Below, piece after piece: positions 1 to 7,704 of a stretch of DNA of 64,000 nt; positions within the stretch are counted from its first letter, which is position 1, and every line of letters starts with the position of its first letter. The DNA comes from JBLMXQ01 sp050257855 (GTDB taxonomy: Bacteria > Acidobacteriota > Vicinamibacteria > Vicinamibacterales > CAVVIG01). The notes beneath the pieces are model-generated. The model saw only the letters and a program-made list of their open reading frames with translations, was not told where the DNA came from and searched no databases. The DNA is taken from the NCBI GenBank assembly GCA_050257855.1, contig JBLMXQ010000040.1, positions 1 through 64,000 on the forward strand, written 5' to 3'. The position numbers and the translations under genes were made by a program.

Positions 1-1088
1 TCAGCGTCATCGTCCCGCACGGCGACGCGGAGTACTACCGCGCGCGTCCCAGCATCGCCGTCGCCCGGCCGCACGTCGAGGACGGCGCACTCGATCTCGA
101 CGGCTTCTTCGGCCTGCACCCGCGGCTCGCGGCGCTCCAGCCGCTGTGGGACGCGCGGGCGCTCGCGGTCGTGCACGCCTGTGGCTCGCCCGACAGCACG
201 CGATCGCACTTCGACGCCCAGGACTTCATGGAGTCGGCGACGCCCGGGGAGAAGGCGACGCCGGATGGGTGGCTGAACCGGTATCTGCGGGCGAGGCGCG
301 CGGAGCAGGCGACGCCGTTCCGGGCCGTGTCGCTGACCGGCCGGATTCCGCGCTCGCTCGAAGGATCGGCGCCCGCGCTCGCGCTCGACGACATCACCCG
401 GTTCGGGATTCGGGCGGGCGCCGCCACCGAACGGCTGCGCGCCGCGTTCGAGGCGGAATACGCCAGTGCGGGGGACCAGGTCCTGAACGGCGCCGGCCGC
501 GAGGCGTTCGAGGCCATGCGGATGCTCGAGGCCGCGGACCTCTCGCGGTATGCGCCGGAGCACGGCGCCGACTACCCGCGCAGCCCGCTCGGCCGGGCGC
601 TGCAGCAGATCGCGCAGCTCGCGAAAACCGATCTCGGGCTCGAGGTCGCCTTCGCCGAGGTCGGCGGCTGGGACACGCACGTCAATCAGGGCGCCGCGCA
701 GGGTCAGCTCGCAGGACGGCTCGACGACTTCGGGCGCGGCCTCGCCGCGCTGGCCGTCGACCTCGGCGATCGCCTGGCCGACACGGTGATCCTGACGATG
801 TCGGAGTTCGGGCGGGCGGTGAGCGAGAACGGCGACCGCGGCACCGATCACGGGCACGCGAACGCGATGCTCGTCATCGGCGGCGGCGTGCGGGGCGGCC
901 GGGTGCACGGCCGCTGGCCGGGCCTCGCCGTCGAGGACCGCTACGAACAGCGTGACCTCGCCGTCACGACCGACTTTCGCGACGTGTTCGGGGAAATCGT
1001 CGTGCGACACATGGGCGTCGCCGACCCGCGGCCGATCTTTCCCGGCTACGACATCGACGCGGCGCGGTTTCCGGGGCTGTTCTCGTAG
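1..1088 (+). CDS. DUF1501 family exported protein, C-terminal part (5' end outside window)
   Basis: The open frame runs from the window edge (first whole codon at position 3) to a stop at 1088, so the N-terminus is missing. The visible part carries the typical DUF1501 stretches FGLHPRLAALQPLW, STRSHFDAQDFMES and, near the end, TMSEFGRAVSENGDR followed by TDHGHANAM. These proteins have an alkaline-phosphatase/sulfatase-like fold and are usually exported, often encoded beside a DUF1800 gene; that partner would lie upstream, outside the window. The biochemical role of the family is not established. Family assignment is firm, function unknown. Confidence 0.88.
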   Translation, partial: SVIVPHGDAEYYRARPSIAVARPHVEDGALDLDGFFGLHPRLAALQPLWDARALAVVHACGSPDSTRSHFDAQDFMESATPGEKATPDGWLNRYLRARRAEQATPFRAVSLTGRIPRSLEGSAPALALDDITRFGIRAGAATERLRAAFEAEYASAGDQVLNGAGREAFEAMRMLEAADLSRYAPEHGADYPRSPLGRALQQIAQLAKTDLGLEVAFAEVGGWDTHVNQGAAQGQLAGRLDDFGRGLAALAVDLGDRLADTVILTMSEFGRAVSENGDRGTDHGHANAMLVIGGGVRGGRVHGRWPGLAVEDRYEQRDLAVTTDFRDVFGEIVVRHMGVADPRPIFPGYDIDAARFPGLFS

Positions 1089-1139
1089 AGGCAGCCGCGG
1101 GGAAGTACCCTTCGCGACTTCGTCGCGGACAGGCGATGG

Positions 1140-1145
1140 TAAAGT
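1140..1145 (+). promoter_or_regulatory. -10-like hexamer TAAAGT, 6 nt before a GTG start
   Basis: TAAAGT lies six bases before the GTG at 1152 and there is no Shine-Dalgarno in between. The spacing would start the transcript at or next to the GTG. Predicted from pattern only. Confidence 0.35.
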
Positions 1146-1151
1146 ACCGCC

Positions 1152-2267
1152 GTGCGCCTCGACGATCTTCCGACCCCTCAAGTCCTCGTCGATCAGAAGC
1201 GCCTGCTCGACAACATCGATCGCGTGCAGACGCTCGCGTCCTCGGCCGGGCTTCGCCTGCGCCCGCACTCGAAGACGCACAAGTCGCCCGTCATCGCGCG
1301 GTGGCAGATCGATCGCGGCGCCGCCGGCATCTGCTGCGCGAAGCTCGGCGAGGCCGAAGTGATGGCGGCCGCCGGCATCGACGACATCCGGCTGCCGTAC
1401 CCGGTGAATCCGTGGAACGCGTCGCGCGCGCTCGCGCTGATGGATCGGGCCGCGATCTCGATCGTCGTCGATCACCTCGACGTGGCGCGCGGCTGGTCGG
1501 ACGCCATGCAGCGCGCGGGCCGCCGCCTCGACGTCCTGGTGAAGGTGGATGTCGGGTTCCACCGCTGCGGCATCGATCCCGAGGACAATCCGCTGGCGTT
1601 CGTGCGGGGGATCGCCGCCCTGCCTGGGCTGCGGCTCCGCGGGCTCCTGAGCCACGCGGGCCAGGGCTATCACGCCTCGTCGGAACAGGAGCTGGCGTCC
1701 ATTGCGTCGCGGGAAGCCGAGATCCTGACCTCGCTTGCCGGCGCCGCGCGCTCCGCCGGAATCGAGATCGAGGAGCTGTCGGTCGGCGCGACGCCAACCC
1801 TTCGCTTCAGCGCGGCCGAGAGGGGCCTGACCGAGCTGCGCCCGGGCAATTACGTCTACTTCGATCGCACGCAGGTGTCGCTCGGCTCCGCCTCGCTTGC
1901 CGACTGCGCGCTCACGGTGCTCGCCACCGTCGTGTCCAAACCGAAGCCGGACCGCATCGTCCTCGACTGCGGCAGCAAGACGCTGACCAGCGACCAGGCG
2001 CGCGGCATCAGCCGGACCGCGGGCTACGGCGCCGTGCTCGCGCCGGACGGAACGTCGGTCGACGAATCGCTCACGATCGAGCGCCTGTCCGAGGAACACG
2101 CCGTCGTCCGCGTAAACGGAACAACGCGATTGACGCCGGGCGACCGGGTGCGCGTCGTCCCCAATCACTCCTGCGTCGTCTCCAACCTGGTTGACATCGT
2201 GCGCCTCGTCGAGGGGGATGACGTGCTGACGACGCTGGCGGTCGCGGCAAGAGGCAAGATCCAGTAG
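1152..2267 (+). CDS. D-serine dehydratase/D-threonine aldolase-like PLP enzyme
   Basis: 371 aa, GTG start chosen because the product begins MRLDDLPTPQVLVD, the normal N-terminus of the family. It has the fold type III (alanine-racemase-like) barrel followed by a C-terminal beta domain. The PLP lysine is expected at K41 in RPHSKTHKS. Near the C-terminus PNHSCVV supplies H339 and C341, the His-x-Cys zinc pair of eukaryotic-type D-serine dehydratase; D-threonine aldolases usually have His-x-Asp. Either breakdown of D-serine to pyruvate and ammonia or retro-aldol cleavage of D-3-hydroxy amino acids is possible. It is followed, after a short repeat, by a microcompartment shell gene. Confidence 0.85.
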   Translation: MRLDDLPTPQVLVDQKRLLDNIDRVQTLASSAGLRLRPHSKTHKSPVIARWQIDRGAAGICCAKLGEAEVMAAAGIDDIRLPYPVNPWNASRALALMDRAAISIVVDHLDVARGWSDAMQRAGRRLDVLVKVDVGFHRCGIDPEDNPLAFVRGIAALPGLRLRGLLSHAGQGYHASSEQELASIASREAEILTSLAGAARSAGIEIEELSVGATPTLRFSAAERGLTELRPGNYVYFDRTQVSLGSASLADCALTVLATVVSKPKPDRIVLDCGSKTLTSDQARGISRTAGYGAVLAPDGTSVDESLTIERLSEEHAVVRVNGTTRLTPGDRVRVVPNHSCVVSNLVDIVRLVEGDDVLTTLAVAARGKIQ

Positions 2268-2282
2268 ACTGGCGGTCGAAAC

Positions 2283-2346
2283 TGGTGAAGTGGTGATGTG
2301 GTGAAGTGGTGATGTGGTGATGTACTGAAGTCGTGATGTGGTGACA
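2283..2346 (+). repeat. 8-bp tandem repeat, eight copies
   Basis: Eight consecutive octamers fill exactly 64 bp, alternating between TGGTGAAG and TGGTGATG, with the last three degenerate (TACTGAAG, TCGTGATG, TGGTGACA). The tract lies between the stop of the PLP enzyme and the start of the shell-protein gene and ends 15 bp before its ATG. A unit not divisible by three next to a start codon could change promoter or leader length by slippage, but no such role is shown. Confidence 0.9.
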
Positions 2347-2361
2347 TGAACCGGGATATGC

Positions 2362-2658
2362 ATGCCTGACAAGGACGCGCGCGAGGTCGGCGACGCTCTC
2401 GGCCTGGTCGAGACGCGGGGGCTCGTCGGGATGATCGAAGCGGCCGACGCGATGTGCAAGACGGCGAACGTCGTGTTCGTCGGCTGGCAGAAGGTGGATG
2501 CCGGGCTCGTGACGGCTATCGTGCGCGGCGACGTCGGATCGGTCAAGGCCGCCACCGACGCCGGTGCCGCGGCCGCCCGGCGCGTCGGCGAGCTGGTGGG
2601 CGTGCACGTGATTCCGCGCCCGGCCGACGATCTCGAGAAGGTGTTTCCGATTCGGTAG
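2362..2658 (+). CDS. Bacterial microcompartment hexameric shell protein (BMC-H, PduA/EutM type), orphan
   Basis: 98 aa with a single BMC domain covering residues 12-97. Diagnostic stretches are ALGLVETRGLVGMIEAADAM, VTAIVRGDVGSVKAATDAG and VHVIPRPADDLEKVFP, close to PduA/EutM. Such proteins form cyclic hexamers that tile the shell of metabolosomes; the loop after strand 2 lines the central pore. In PduA this loop is K-I-G-S-G; here it is K44-V45-D46-A47-G48, so the pore would carry an acidic residue. There is a roughly ten-residue N-terminal extension. No other shell gene (BMC-T, BMC-P) and no encapsulated aldehyde dehydrogenase or signature enzyme is nearby, so its compartment, if any, must be encoded elsewhere. 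The start lacks a clear ribosome site. Confidence 0.93.
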   Translation: MPDKDAREVGDALGLVETRGLVGMIEAADAMCKTANVVFVGWQKVDAGLVTAIVRGDVGSVKAATDAGAAAARRVGELVGVHVIPRPADDLEKVFPIR

Positions 2659-2680
2659 GGGAGCGGTCGGATTGTGTCGG

Positions 2681-2700
2681 GGACGGTCTCAGGACCGTCC
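2681..2700. repeat. Palindrome GGACGGTC-N4-GACCGTCC, copy 1
   Basis: Perfect 8-bp arms around TCAG, between the convergent shell-protein and MerR genes. The MerR stop codon (2689-2691) lies inside it, so the last residues G-R-S of that protein are encoded by the palindrome. The same arms recur at 19363-19384. No T-run follows on either strand, so a bidirectional terminator is possible but unproven; a dispersed intergenic repeat is equally likely. Confidence 0.75.
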
Positions 2701-3174
2701 GCGTCCGGTACTGCCGGTCCGGGCGCGGCGGCGCGGCCGGATCGACGCACCGAGATCCTTCAGCAGGCCATCCTCGCCGATCGCCAGGAGCGGCTGCGCC
2801 GGCGTCCGCAGCACGTTGAACACCTCGCCCGCATCGGTCCGCGCGTAGATCTCGCGGCCGTCTGTCAGCAGGCGCACGCGTCCGCCGCCGCCCGTCGCCT
2901 CGAACAGCCCCAGCCCGAATTGATCATGGAGCACGCGGACGATCGTGTGCAGCTGCTGCACGGAGAAACCGCGGCGGCGCAGGTCGGCGAGCACCATGAG
3001 CTCGAACAGGTCGATCGGCGTATAGCGGCGTTCGGTATAGCCTCCGGCCGGCGTGCGATGTGGCGGGATGGCGGGCGTGAGAAGGCCGGTCGCATCCCAG
3101 ACCTGGAGCTGCCGCGCCGTCAACCCGGTCAGCGCCGCGACTTCGCGCGACGAATACGTCTTCTTCAGCCGCAT
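2689..3174 (-). CDS. MerR-family transcriptional regulator
   Basis: 161 aa from the ATG at 3174. The N-terminal winged HTH reads YSSREVAALTGLTARQLQVW and then GLLTP, the MerR pattern, followed by RRYTPIDLFELMVLADLRRRG as the second recognition part. The rest (about residues 85-161) is short, without the cysteines of metal sensors, and ends in a basic tail partly encoded by the palindrome at 2681-2700. It is transcribed divergently from the permease at 3368, sharing a 193-bp region, so regulation of that permease is the simplest guess. A TATACT hexamer (3183-3188, minus strand) ends 8 nt before the ATG, suggesting a leaderless message. Confidence 0.85.
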   Translation of the reverse strand: MRLKKTYSSREVAALTGLTARQLQVWDATGLLTPAIPPHRTPAGGYTERRYTPIDLFELMVLADLRRRGFSVQQLHTIVRVLHDQFGLGLFEATGGGGRVRLLTDGREIYARTDAGEVFNVLRTPAQPLLAIGEDGLLKDLGASIRPRRRARTGSTGRGRS

Positions 3175-3182
3175 CCGGTCGA

Positions 3183-3188
3183 AGTATA
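3183..3188 (-). promoter_or_regulatory. -10-like TATACT before the MerR gene
   Basis: On the minus strand TATACT precedes the MerR ATG by eight bases with no ribosome-binding sequence between. No good -35 hexamer is visible at the usual distance. Confidence 0.4.
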
Positions 3189-3367
3189 TGCCGGAGGACC
3201 GGGTGCCGTTCCGCCGGCGGTGCGATCGGGGTCGCCGCCGTCTTCGTCCGATTGCGGGATTCGACCGTCCGCGAGCGGTCAGCGCCCGAACGCGATGCGG
3301 CAGAACGTGCCGATCGGCACGGCCCAATGGCCGGTACCGCCGTTGCAGTGATGCAGGCATCCGTCCC

Positions 3368-5803
3368 ATGCTCGAGACCACCTGGCACGATCTCAAATAC
3401 GCGGCGCGCGTCCTGCGGCGATCGCCGCAAACCACGTTCGTCGCGATTGCCATCCTCGCGGTCGCCATCGGCGCGAACACCGCCATGTTCAGCGCCATCA
3501 GCCACGTGCTCCTGAGGCCGCTGCCGTTCGCCGACGCCGGCCGGATTCTGCGCGTGCGCGATCGCGTGACCGCCACCGACGGCCAGGATCACGCCTACAA
3601 CATGCCGGCACGTCACGTCCTCGGCTTGCGCGAGGGCGCAACCGCCTTCGACGGCGTCGTCGCATACGGTGCCGACAGCATGACCCTGGCCGGCAGCGGG
3701 GATCCCGAACGGGTCAGCGTGGTGCTGGAGAACGACGACCGGACGAGCACGCTCGGCGTGATGCCGATCGCCGGCCGGAGCTTTTCGGCTGAGGAGCGGC
3801 AGATCGGGATCTCCAGCGGGGCGGCCCTGATCAGCTACGCCATGTGGCAGGCCAGGTTCGGCGCCCGGCGGGACGCGATTGGCCGGCGCGTCCTCCTGGA
3901 CGGCCGTCCGTTCACGATCGTGGGCGTCATGCCGGCCGGGTACGCGTTTCCGTACGAGGCGCAGTTCTGGCTCCCGACCGTCCTCGATCCGGCGGACCGC
4001 GCGCACGATTTCGCCGTGTTCTGCCGCCTCCGCAGCGGCGTGACCTTCGCGCAGGCGCGCGACTCGCTGCGCGCGGTCGCCGACGCCATTCGCGCGGCGT
4101 CGCCGGACGTGCCGGCCGGCTACGGGCTCGACGTGATGACGATCCGCGAGAACGTCGTGGGCGACGAGGACGCGCCGCTCCGAGCGCTGTCGGATGTCGT
4201 CGCGTTCCTGCTGCTGGTTGCGTGCGTGAACGTGGCGACGCTGCTGCTCGCGCGGTCGGTCGGCCGCCGGCGCGAGTTCGCCATCCGCTCGGCCCTGGGC
4301 GCCGGCCGCGCGCGCCACGTGCGGCAGCTCCTCGCCGAGAGCGTCGTGCTCGCGGCAGCCGGCTGCGCCGCCGGCCTGCTGCTCGCCGCGTGGATCGTGC
4401 CGCTGACCTCGACGCTGGTGCCGAGTCCGCTCCGCGGCCAGCTCGGCCTGTCGACGCCGGTCATCGACTGGCGCGTACTGCTCTTCGCCGCCGCCGCGTC
4501 GCTCGGCAGCGCGGCGATCGCCGGCGTCGTGCCGGCGTTCGGAAGCTCGCGCGTCAGCCCGCGCCTCGCGCTCGCCGAAGGCGGTCGGACGTCGAGCGCC
4601 GGCGTCGGCTCGCATCGCCTGCTGGGCGCCCTGATGGTCGCGGAAACGGCCCTGACGCTGATCCTGCTGTCGGGCGCCGGGGTGGTCATCCGCCATTTCG
4701 TCCGCCTGCAGACGACGGCCCTCGGATTCGACGCACACGGCCTGCTGGCGATGGAAGTGGCGGTGCCGCCAGGCTACAGGTCTGCCGGCGCACGCAGCGT
4801 GCTGATTCGGCAGATCCTCGAGCGGGTGCGGGCGACGCCTGGCGTCGTCACGGCCGGCGTGACGACGGTCAATCCACTCGGCGGCGGCACGTGGGGCGCA
4901 TCGGTAGCGACCGAGGAAATGGCGGCGCGCAATCCCGACACGGCCATGAACGTGAATCACCGGCTCATCACGCCGGGACTGCTGCACGCCATGGGGATTC
5001 CCCTGCTCGGCGGGCGCGACTTCGCCGACGCAGACCGCGAGGGCGCCGCGCCGGTCGTGATCGTCAGCGATCGGCTCGCGGGCCGGTTCTGGCCGGGCGA
5101 GGAGGCGATTGGAAGGCGGATTCGCAGTGTGAGCCCCGGAGCGCCATGGCTGACGGTAATCGGCGTGGCCGGCGACGTCAGCGACTCGCACGACCCCGGG
5201 GTGCCGCTCGAGACCTGGTACCTGCCGTACGCCCAGAACGCGGCGACGGCGGCCGCCGGCCACGTGTACGTGATGACGCGCACTCGCGGCGATGCGATGG
5301 CGGCCACGCCGGCGGTCCGGCATGCAATTACGGCCGTGGACGGAACACTCGCCCCGTACGGCGCCGCGGCCATGGACCACTACTACGCAGGCACCATCAG
5401 CCGCGACCGCGCCAGCGCGCTGTTCATGCTCGGGTTCGGCTCGTTCGGGCTCGTGCTGGCGGCGCTCGGCGTCTACGGCGTGATGGCGTTCAGCGTGTCG
5501 CAGCGCACGGCCGAAATCGGCATCCGCATGGCACTGGGCGCCCGGGCCGCGCAGATCGTGCCGCTGGTCCTGCGCCGCGCCGTGGCGCTCGTCGCCGGCG
5601 GCGTCGCTCTGGGCGTTGCGGGCGCGCTCGCTCTCAATCGAGTGCTCGCGAGCCTTCTCACCGATGTCGGTCCGGCCGATCGCGCGGTCCTCGGGGGTGC
5701 CGCCGCCCTGATCCTGGCGGCAGGCGTGATCGCGTGCCTCGTTCCCGCACTCCGTGCGGCGTACGTCGATCCCGCCGCGGCGCTGTCGGAAAACGTCGGC
5801 TGA
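3368..5803 (+). CDS. Orphan ABC transporter permease with two MacB/FtsX units (ADOP type)
   Basis: 811 aa from ATG 3368, starting MLETTWHDLKYAARVLRRSP, the standard opening of the acidobacterial duplicated orphan permeases. A first membrane helix (about residues 20-45) ends in GANTAMFSAI, then a MacB-like periplasmic core follows (about 60-270). An FtsX block of three helices comes next (about 280-420), then a second periplasmic core, and a last FtsX block beginning near ALFMLGFGSFGLVLAALGVYG. The motif QRTAEIGIRMALGARAAQI is the conserved cytoplasmic loop of this family. MacB relatives move peptides or act in envelope signalling with an ATPase; none is encoded here. Divergent from the MerR gene, which may control it. 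Confidence 0.93.
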   Translation: MLETTWHDLKYAARVLRRSPQTTFVAIAILAVAIGANTAMFSAISHVLLRPLPFADAGRILRVRDRVTATDGQDHAYNMPARHVLGLREGATAFDGVVAYGADSMTLAGSGDPERVSVVLENDDRTSTLGVMPIAGRSFSAEERQIGISSGAALISYAMWQARFGARRDAIGRRVLLDGRPFTIVGVMPAGYAFPYEAQFWLPTVLDPADRAHDFAVFCRLRSGVTFAQARDSLRAVADAIRAASPDVPAGYGLDVMTIRENVVGDEDAPLRALSDVVAFLLLVACVNVATLLLARSVGRRREFAIRSALGAGRARHVRQLLAESVVLAAAGCAAGLLLAAWIVPLTSTLVPSPLRGQLGLSTPVIDWRVLLFAAAASLGSAAIAGVVPAFGSSRVSPRLALAEGGRTSSAGVGSHRLLGALMVAETALTLILLSGAGVVIRHFVRLQTTALGFDAHGLLAMEVAVPPGYRSAGARSVLIRQILERVRATPGVVTAGVTTVNPLGGGTWGASVATEEMAARNPDTAMNVNHRLITPGLLHAMGIPLLGGRDFADADREGAAPVVIVSDRLAGRFWPGEEAIGRRIRSVSPGAPWLTVIGVAGDVSDSHDPGVPLETWYLPYAQNAATAAAGHVYVMTRTRGDAMAATPAVRHAITAVDGTLAPYGAAAMDHYYAGTISRDRASALFMLGFGSFGLVLAALGVYGVMAFSVSQRTAEIGIRMALGARAAQIVPLVLRRAVALVAGGVALGVAGALALNRVLASLLTDVGPADRAVLGGAAALILAAGVIACLVPALRAAYVDPAAALSENVG

Positions 5804-5821
5804 TGCCGCGCCGCGGCCGGC

Positions 5822-6100
5822 TCAGGCGAGCCGATCGACCATCGCCGCGCCTTCGAAGTCTTTGGCCGTCAGGCCGCCCTCGCTGTGCGTCGAGTAGGTC
5901 AGGGTCACGCGTTTGTAGTTGATCAGGATGTCCGGATGATGATCGGCGCGCTCGACTTCGGGCGCAATCCGGTTGACGAAGGCCACGGCCTCGGGAAATC
6001 CGGCAAACGTGTACTGCTTCCGGATTGCGTCGCCTTCGCGGGTCCAGCCGTCGAGTTTCCGCATCCGCTCCACGATTTCCGACTGCTGAAGCGTGGGCAT
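5822..6100 (-). CDS. phhB: 4a-hydroxytetrahydrobiopterin dehydratase (pterin-4a-carbinolamine dehydratase)
   Basis: 92 aa, the normal size of the family. It dehydrates 4a-hydroxytetrahydropterin to quinonoid dihydropterin, regenerating the cofactor of aromatic amino acid hydroxylases, or acts on molybdopterin-related pterins. The signature is present: FAGFPEAVAFVNRIAP, then E50-R-A-D-H54-H55-P-D, and YSTHSEGGLT with the third histidine H72. ATG at 6100 is used because MPTLQQSEIVERMRKLDGW is the usual start. It lies last in a leftward set with a hypothetical gene (34 bp) and thiO; no hydroxylase gene is in the window. Confidence 0.95.
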   Translation of the reverse strand: MPTLQQSEIVERMRKLDGWTREGDAIRKQYTFAGFPEAVAFVNRIAPEVERADHHPDILINYKRVTLTYSTHSEGGLTAKDFEGAAMVDRLA

Positions 6101-6134
6101 CGCCTGCCTTCTTGCGGGGCCGCGGCCCCGCGCG

Positions 6135-6497
6135 CTATTCGGGTTTTCTCGCCCGGATCCCATCGAGCCTGACGCGCGCGGCTTCGACCACCTCGAGCGC
6201 GTCCTTCTGGATCTCGGCCGCGCTCGGCCCTTCGGTCGTGCCGACGAAGGCGCTCCCCGCGATCGCGCGGTGATAGGCGTGCTCCGCCGTCTGCAGCGCC
6301 TCGAGCGCCGCCGCGTGCTCGGCCTGCCACTCGAGCCAGCGCGCCAGCCGTTCGCACGCCGCAGGTTCCGTCGGCCCCGAGCATTCGATGCCGAATCGCT
6401 CGCCGTCGTCCGCCCTGACGGCGTACGCAATCCAGTTACCGTCACGTTCGACAGCGATGATCCGGTAGGCCGTGCCGGAGATCGTGAGCTGATGCAT
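6135..6497 (-). CDS. Hypothetical protein, 120 aa
   Basis: I do not recognise a family. The N-terminal half reads as a small beta-rich unit (MHQLTISGTAYRIIAVERDG, AYAVRADDGERFGIECSG) and the C-terminal half as a long amphipathic helix rich in Ala, Glu and Arg. No signal peptide or membrane helix is seen, so it should be cytoplasmic. It sits 18 bp downstream of thiO and 34 bp upstream of phhB on the same strand, so it is probably co-transcribed. Codon use matches its neighbours. Confidence 0.7.
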   Translation of the reverse strand: MHQLTISGTAYRIIAVERDGNWIAYAVRADDGERFGIECSGPTEPAACERLARWLEWQAEHAAALEALQTAEHAYHRAIAGSAFVGTTEGPSAAEIQKDALEVVEAARVRLDGIRARKPE

Positions 6498-6515
6498 CCT
6501 GGCGAAGCCGCGAGC

Positions 6516-7634
6516 CTACAGCCCGAAACGTGAAGGATCCGTCGCGCGGAGCACGGGATCCACGACCTGTCCTTCCATCATGGTGTCGGCGAGGAGCTGT
6601 GCCGTGAGCGGCGCGAGCAGCACACCGTTCCGGTAGTGGCCGGTCGCGTACATGAGATTCGGAACGACGCCCGACGGACCGATGATCGGAAATCCATCGG
6701 ACGTCGCCGGACGCAGACCGACGCGCGCGCCGATGAAGGTTGCCGCCCACGCGTGCGGCACGAGATCGCACGCCGCTTCGAGCAGATCGCGGACGCCCGC
6801 GGCGGTGACGCGCTCGTCGAAGCCCGCGTCCTCGACCGTCGCACCGACGAGCAGCGTGCCATCGTCCCACGGCACCAGATAGCAGCGGTCGCCCCACACC
6901 ACGCGGCGAAGCGGCGAGCCGTTCCAGCCGAGGTGCAGAAGCTGCCCCCGGACCGGGCGAACCGGCGGCGGCTGGACGCCCTCGATGGCAATCCGCCCGC
7001 ACCAGCTGCCGGCCGCGAGGACGACCGCGTTGCCGGTCAGCGACCCGCGCTCGGTTTCAACGACCACGTCGGAGTCCTGAGGCGCGATGCGGCGGACCCG
7101 ACTGTGCTCGACCACCTGTGCGCCATGACGGCGCGCCGCCGCCGCGAGCGCGCGCGTCAGGTCGACGGCACCGACGAACCCGTGCACCGGCACGAGCAGC
7201 GCGCCCGTCACGTCGTCGGCAAGATGGGGCTCCTCGGCGTGCGCGGCGTTCCCTTCGAGGAGACCGAGCGACACGCCCCGCGCCTCGAGCCGCGCGGCCA
7301 GATTGCGGAGCGCGGTCATGCGGTCAGCGTCGGTGACGACCGCGAGCGTGCCGGTGCGATGGTAGGCCACGGGGACGCCGCTGTCCGCGGTCACCCGGGC
7401 GATGAAGTCGTCGAACACACGGAGCCCGCGCACGGTCAGGTCGAGAAACGGACCGTTTTCCCCGGCTTCGATGTACGGCGCCAGCACGCCGGCGGATGCC
7501 TGGGTCGCGCCCATGCCGACGCTGCGTTCGTCGACGATCTGCACCGAGGCGCCGCGCCGCGCCAGCTCGTACGCTACGGCACAGCCAACGACGCCAGCAC
7601 CGACGACAACGACGTCCGACGGGCCATCTCCCAT
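6516..7634 (-). CDS. thiO: Glycine oxidase ThiO-like FAD-dependent oxidoreductase
   Basis: 372 aa of the DAO family. The N-terminal dinucleotide fold is clear (VVVVGAGVVGCAVAYELARR then QIVDERSVGMGATQASAGVL), and the C-terminus has VGLRPATSDGFPIIGPSG and YATGHYRNGVLLAPLTA, both typical of glycine oxidase. ThiO turns glycine into iminoglycine for thiazole synthesis. No other thiamine gene is nearby, so a general D-amino acid/glycine oxidase role is also open. There is no Shine-Dalgarno; TAAGCT (7643-7648, minus strand) lies 8 nt before the ATG. Confidence 0.85.
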   Translation of the reverse strand: MGDGPSDVVVVGAGVVGCAVAYELARRGASVQIVDERSVGMGATQASAGVLAPYIEAGENGPFLDLTVRGLRVFDDFIARVTADSGVPVAYHRTGTLAVVTDADRMTALRNLAARLEARGVSLGLLEGNAAHAEEPHLADDVTGALLVPVHGFVGAVDLTRALAAAARRHGAQVVEHSRVRRIAPQDSDVVVETERGSLTGNAVVLAAGSWCGRIAIEGVQPPPVRPVRGQLLHLGWNGSPLRRVVWGDRCYLVPWDDGTLLVGATVEDAGFDERVTAAGVRDLLEAACDLVPHAWAATFIGARVGLRPATSDGFPIIGPSGVVPNLMYATGHYRNGVLLAPLTAQLLADTMMEGQVVDPVLRATDPSRFGL

Positions 7635-7642
7635 GTCCAGTC

Positions 7643-7648
7643 AGCTTA
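7643..7648 (-). promoter_or_regulatory. -10-like TAAGCT before thiO
   Basis: TANNNT-type hexamer on the minus strand, separated by eight bases from the thiO ATG. Part of a recurring pattern in this window that suggests leaderless transcription. Confidence 0.3.
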
Positions 7649-7704
7649 CTACGCGTTCCGGCCCGCTCGAGCCTCGCCGATATCGGGTCGCCCGGGGGAG
7701 CGCG

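Noticed and set aside
2681..2700. Intrinsic (rho-independent) terminator
   Set aside because: Good stem but no run of T on either side; kept only as a repeat with possible terminator function.
2924..5380. Minus-strand open frame of about 820 codons opposite the permease
   Set aside because: Antisense to a well-defined permease; only its end coincides with MerR residues in another frame.
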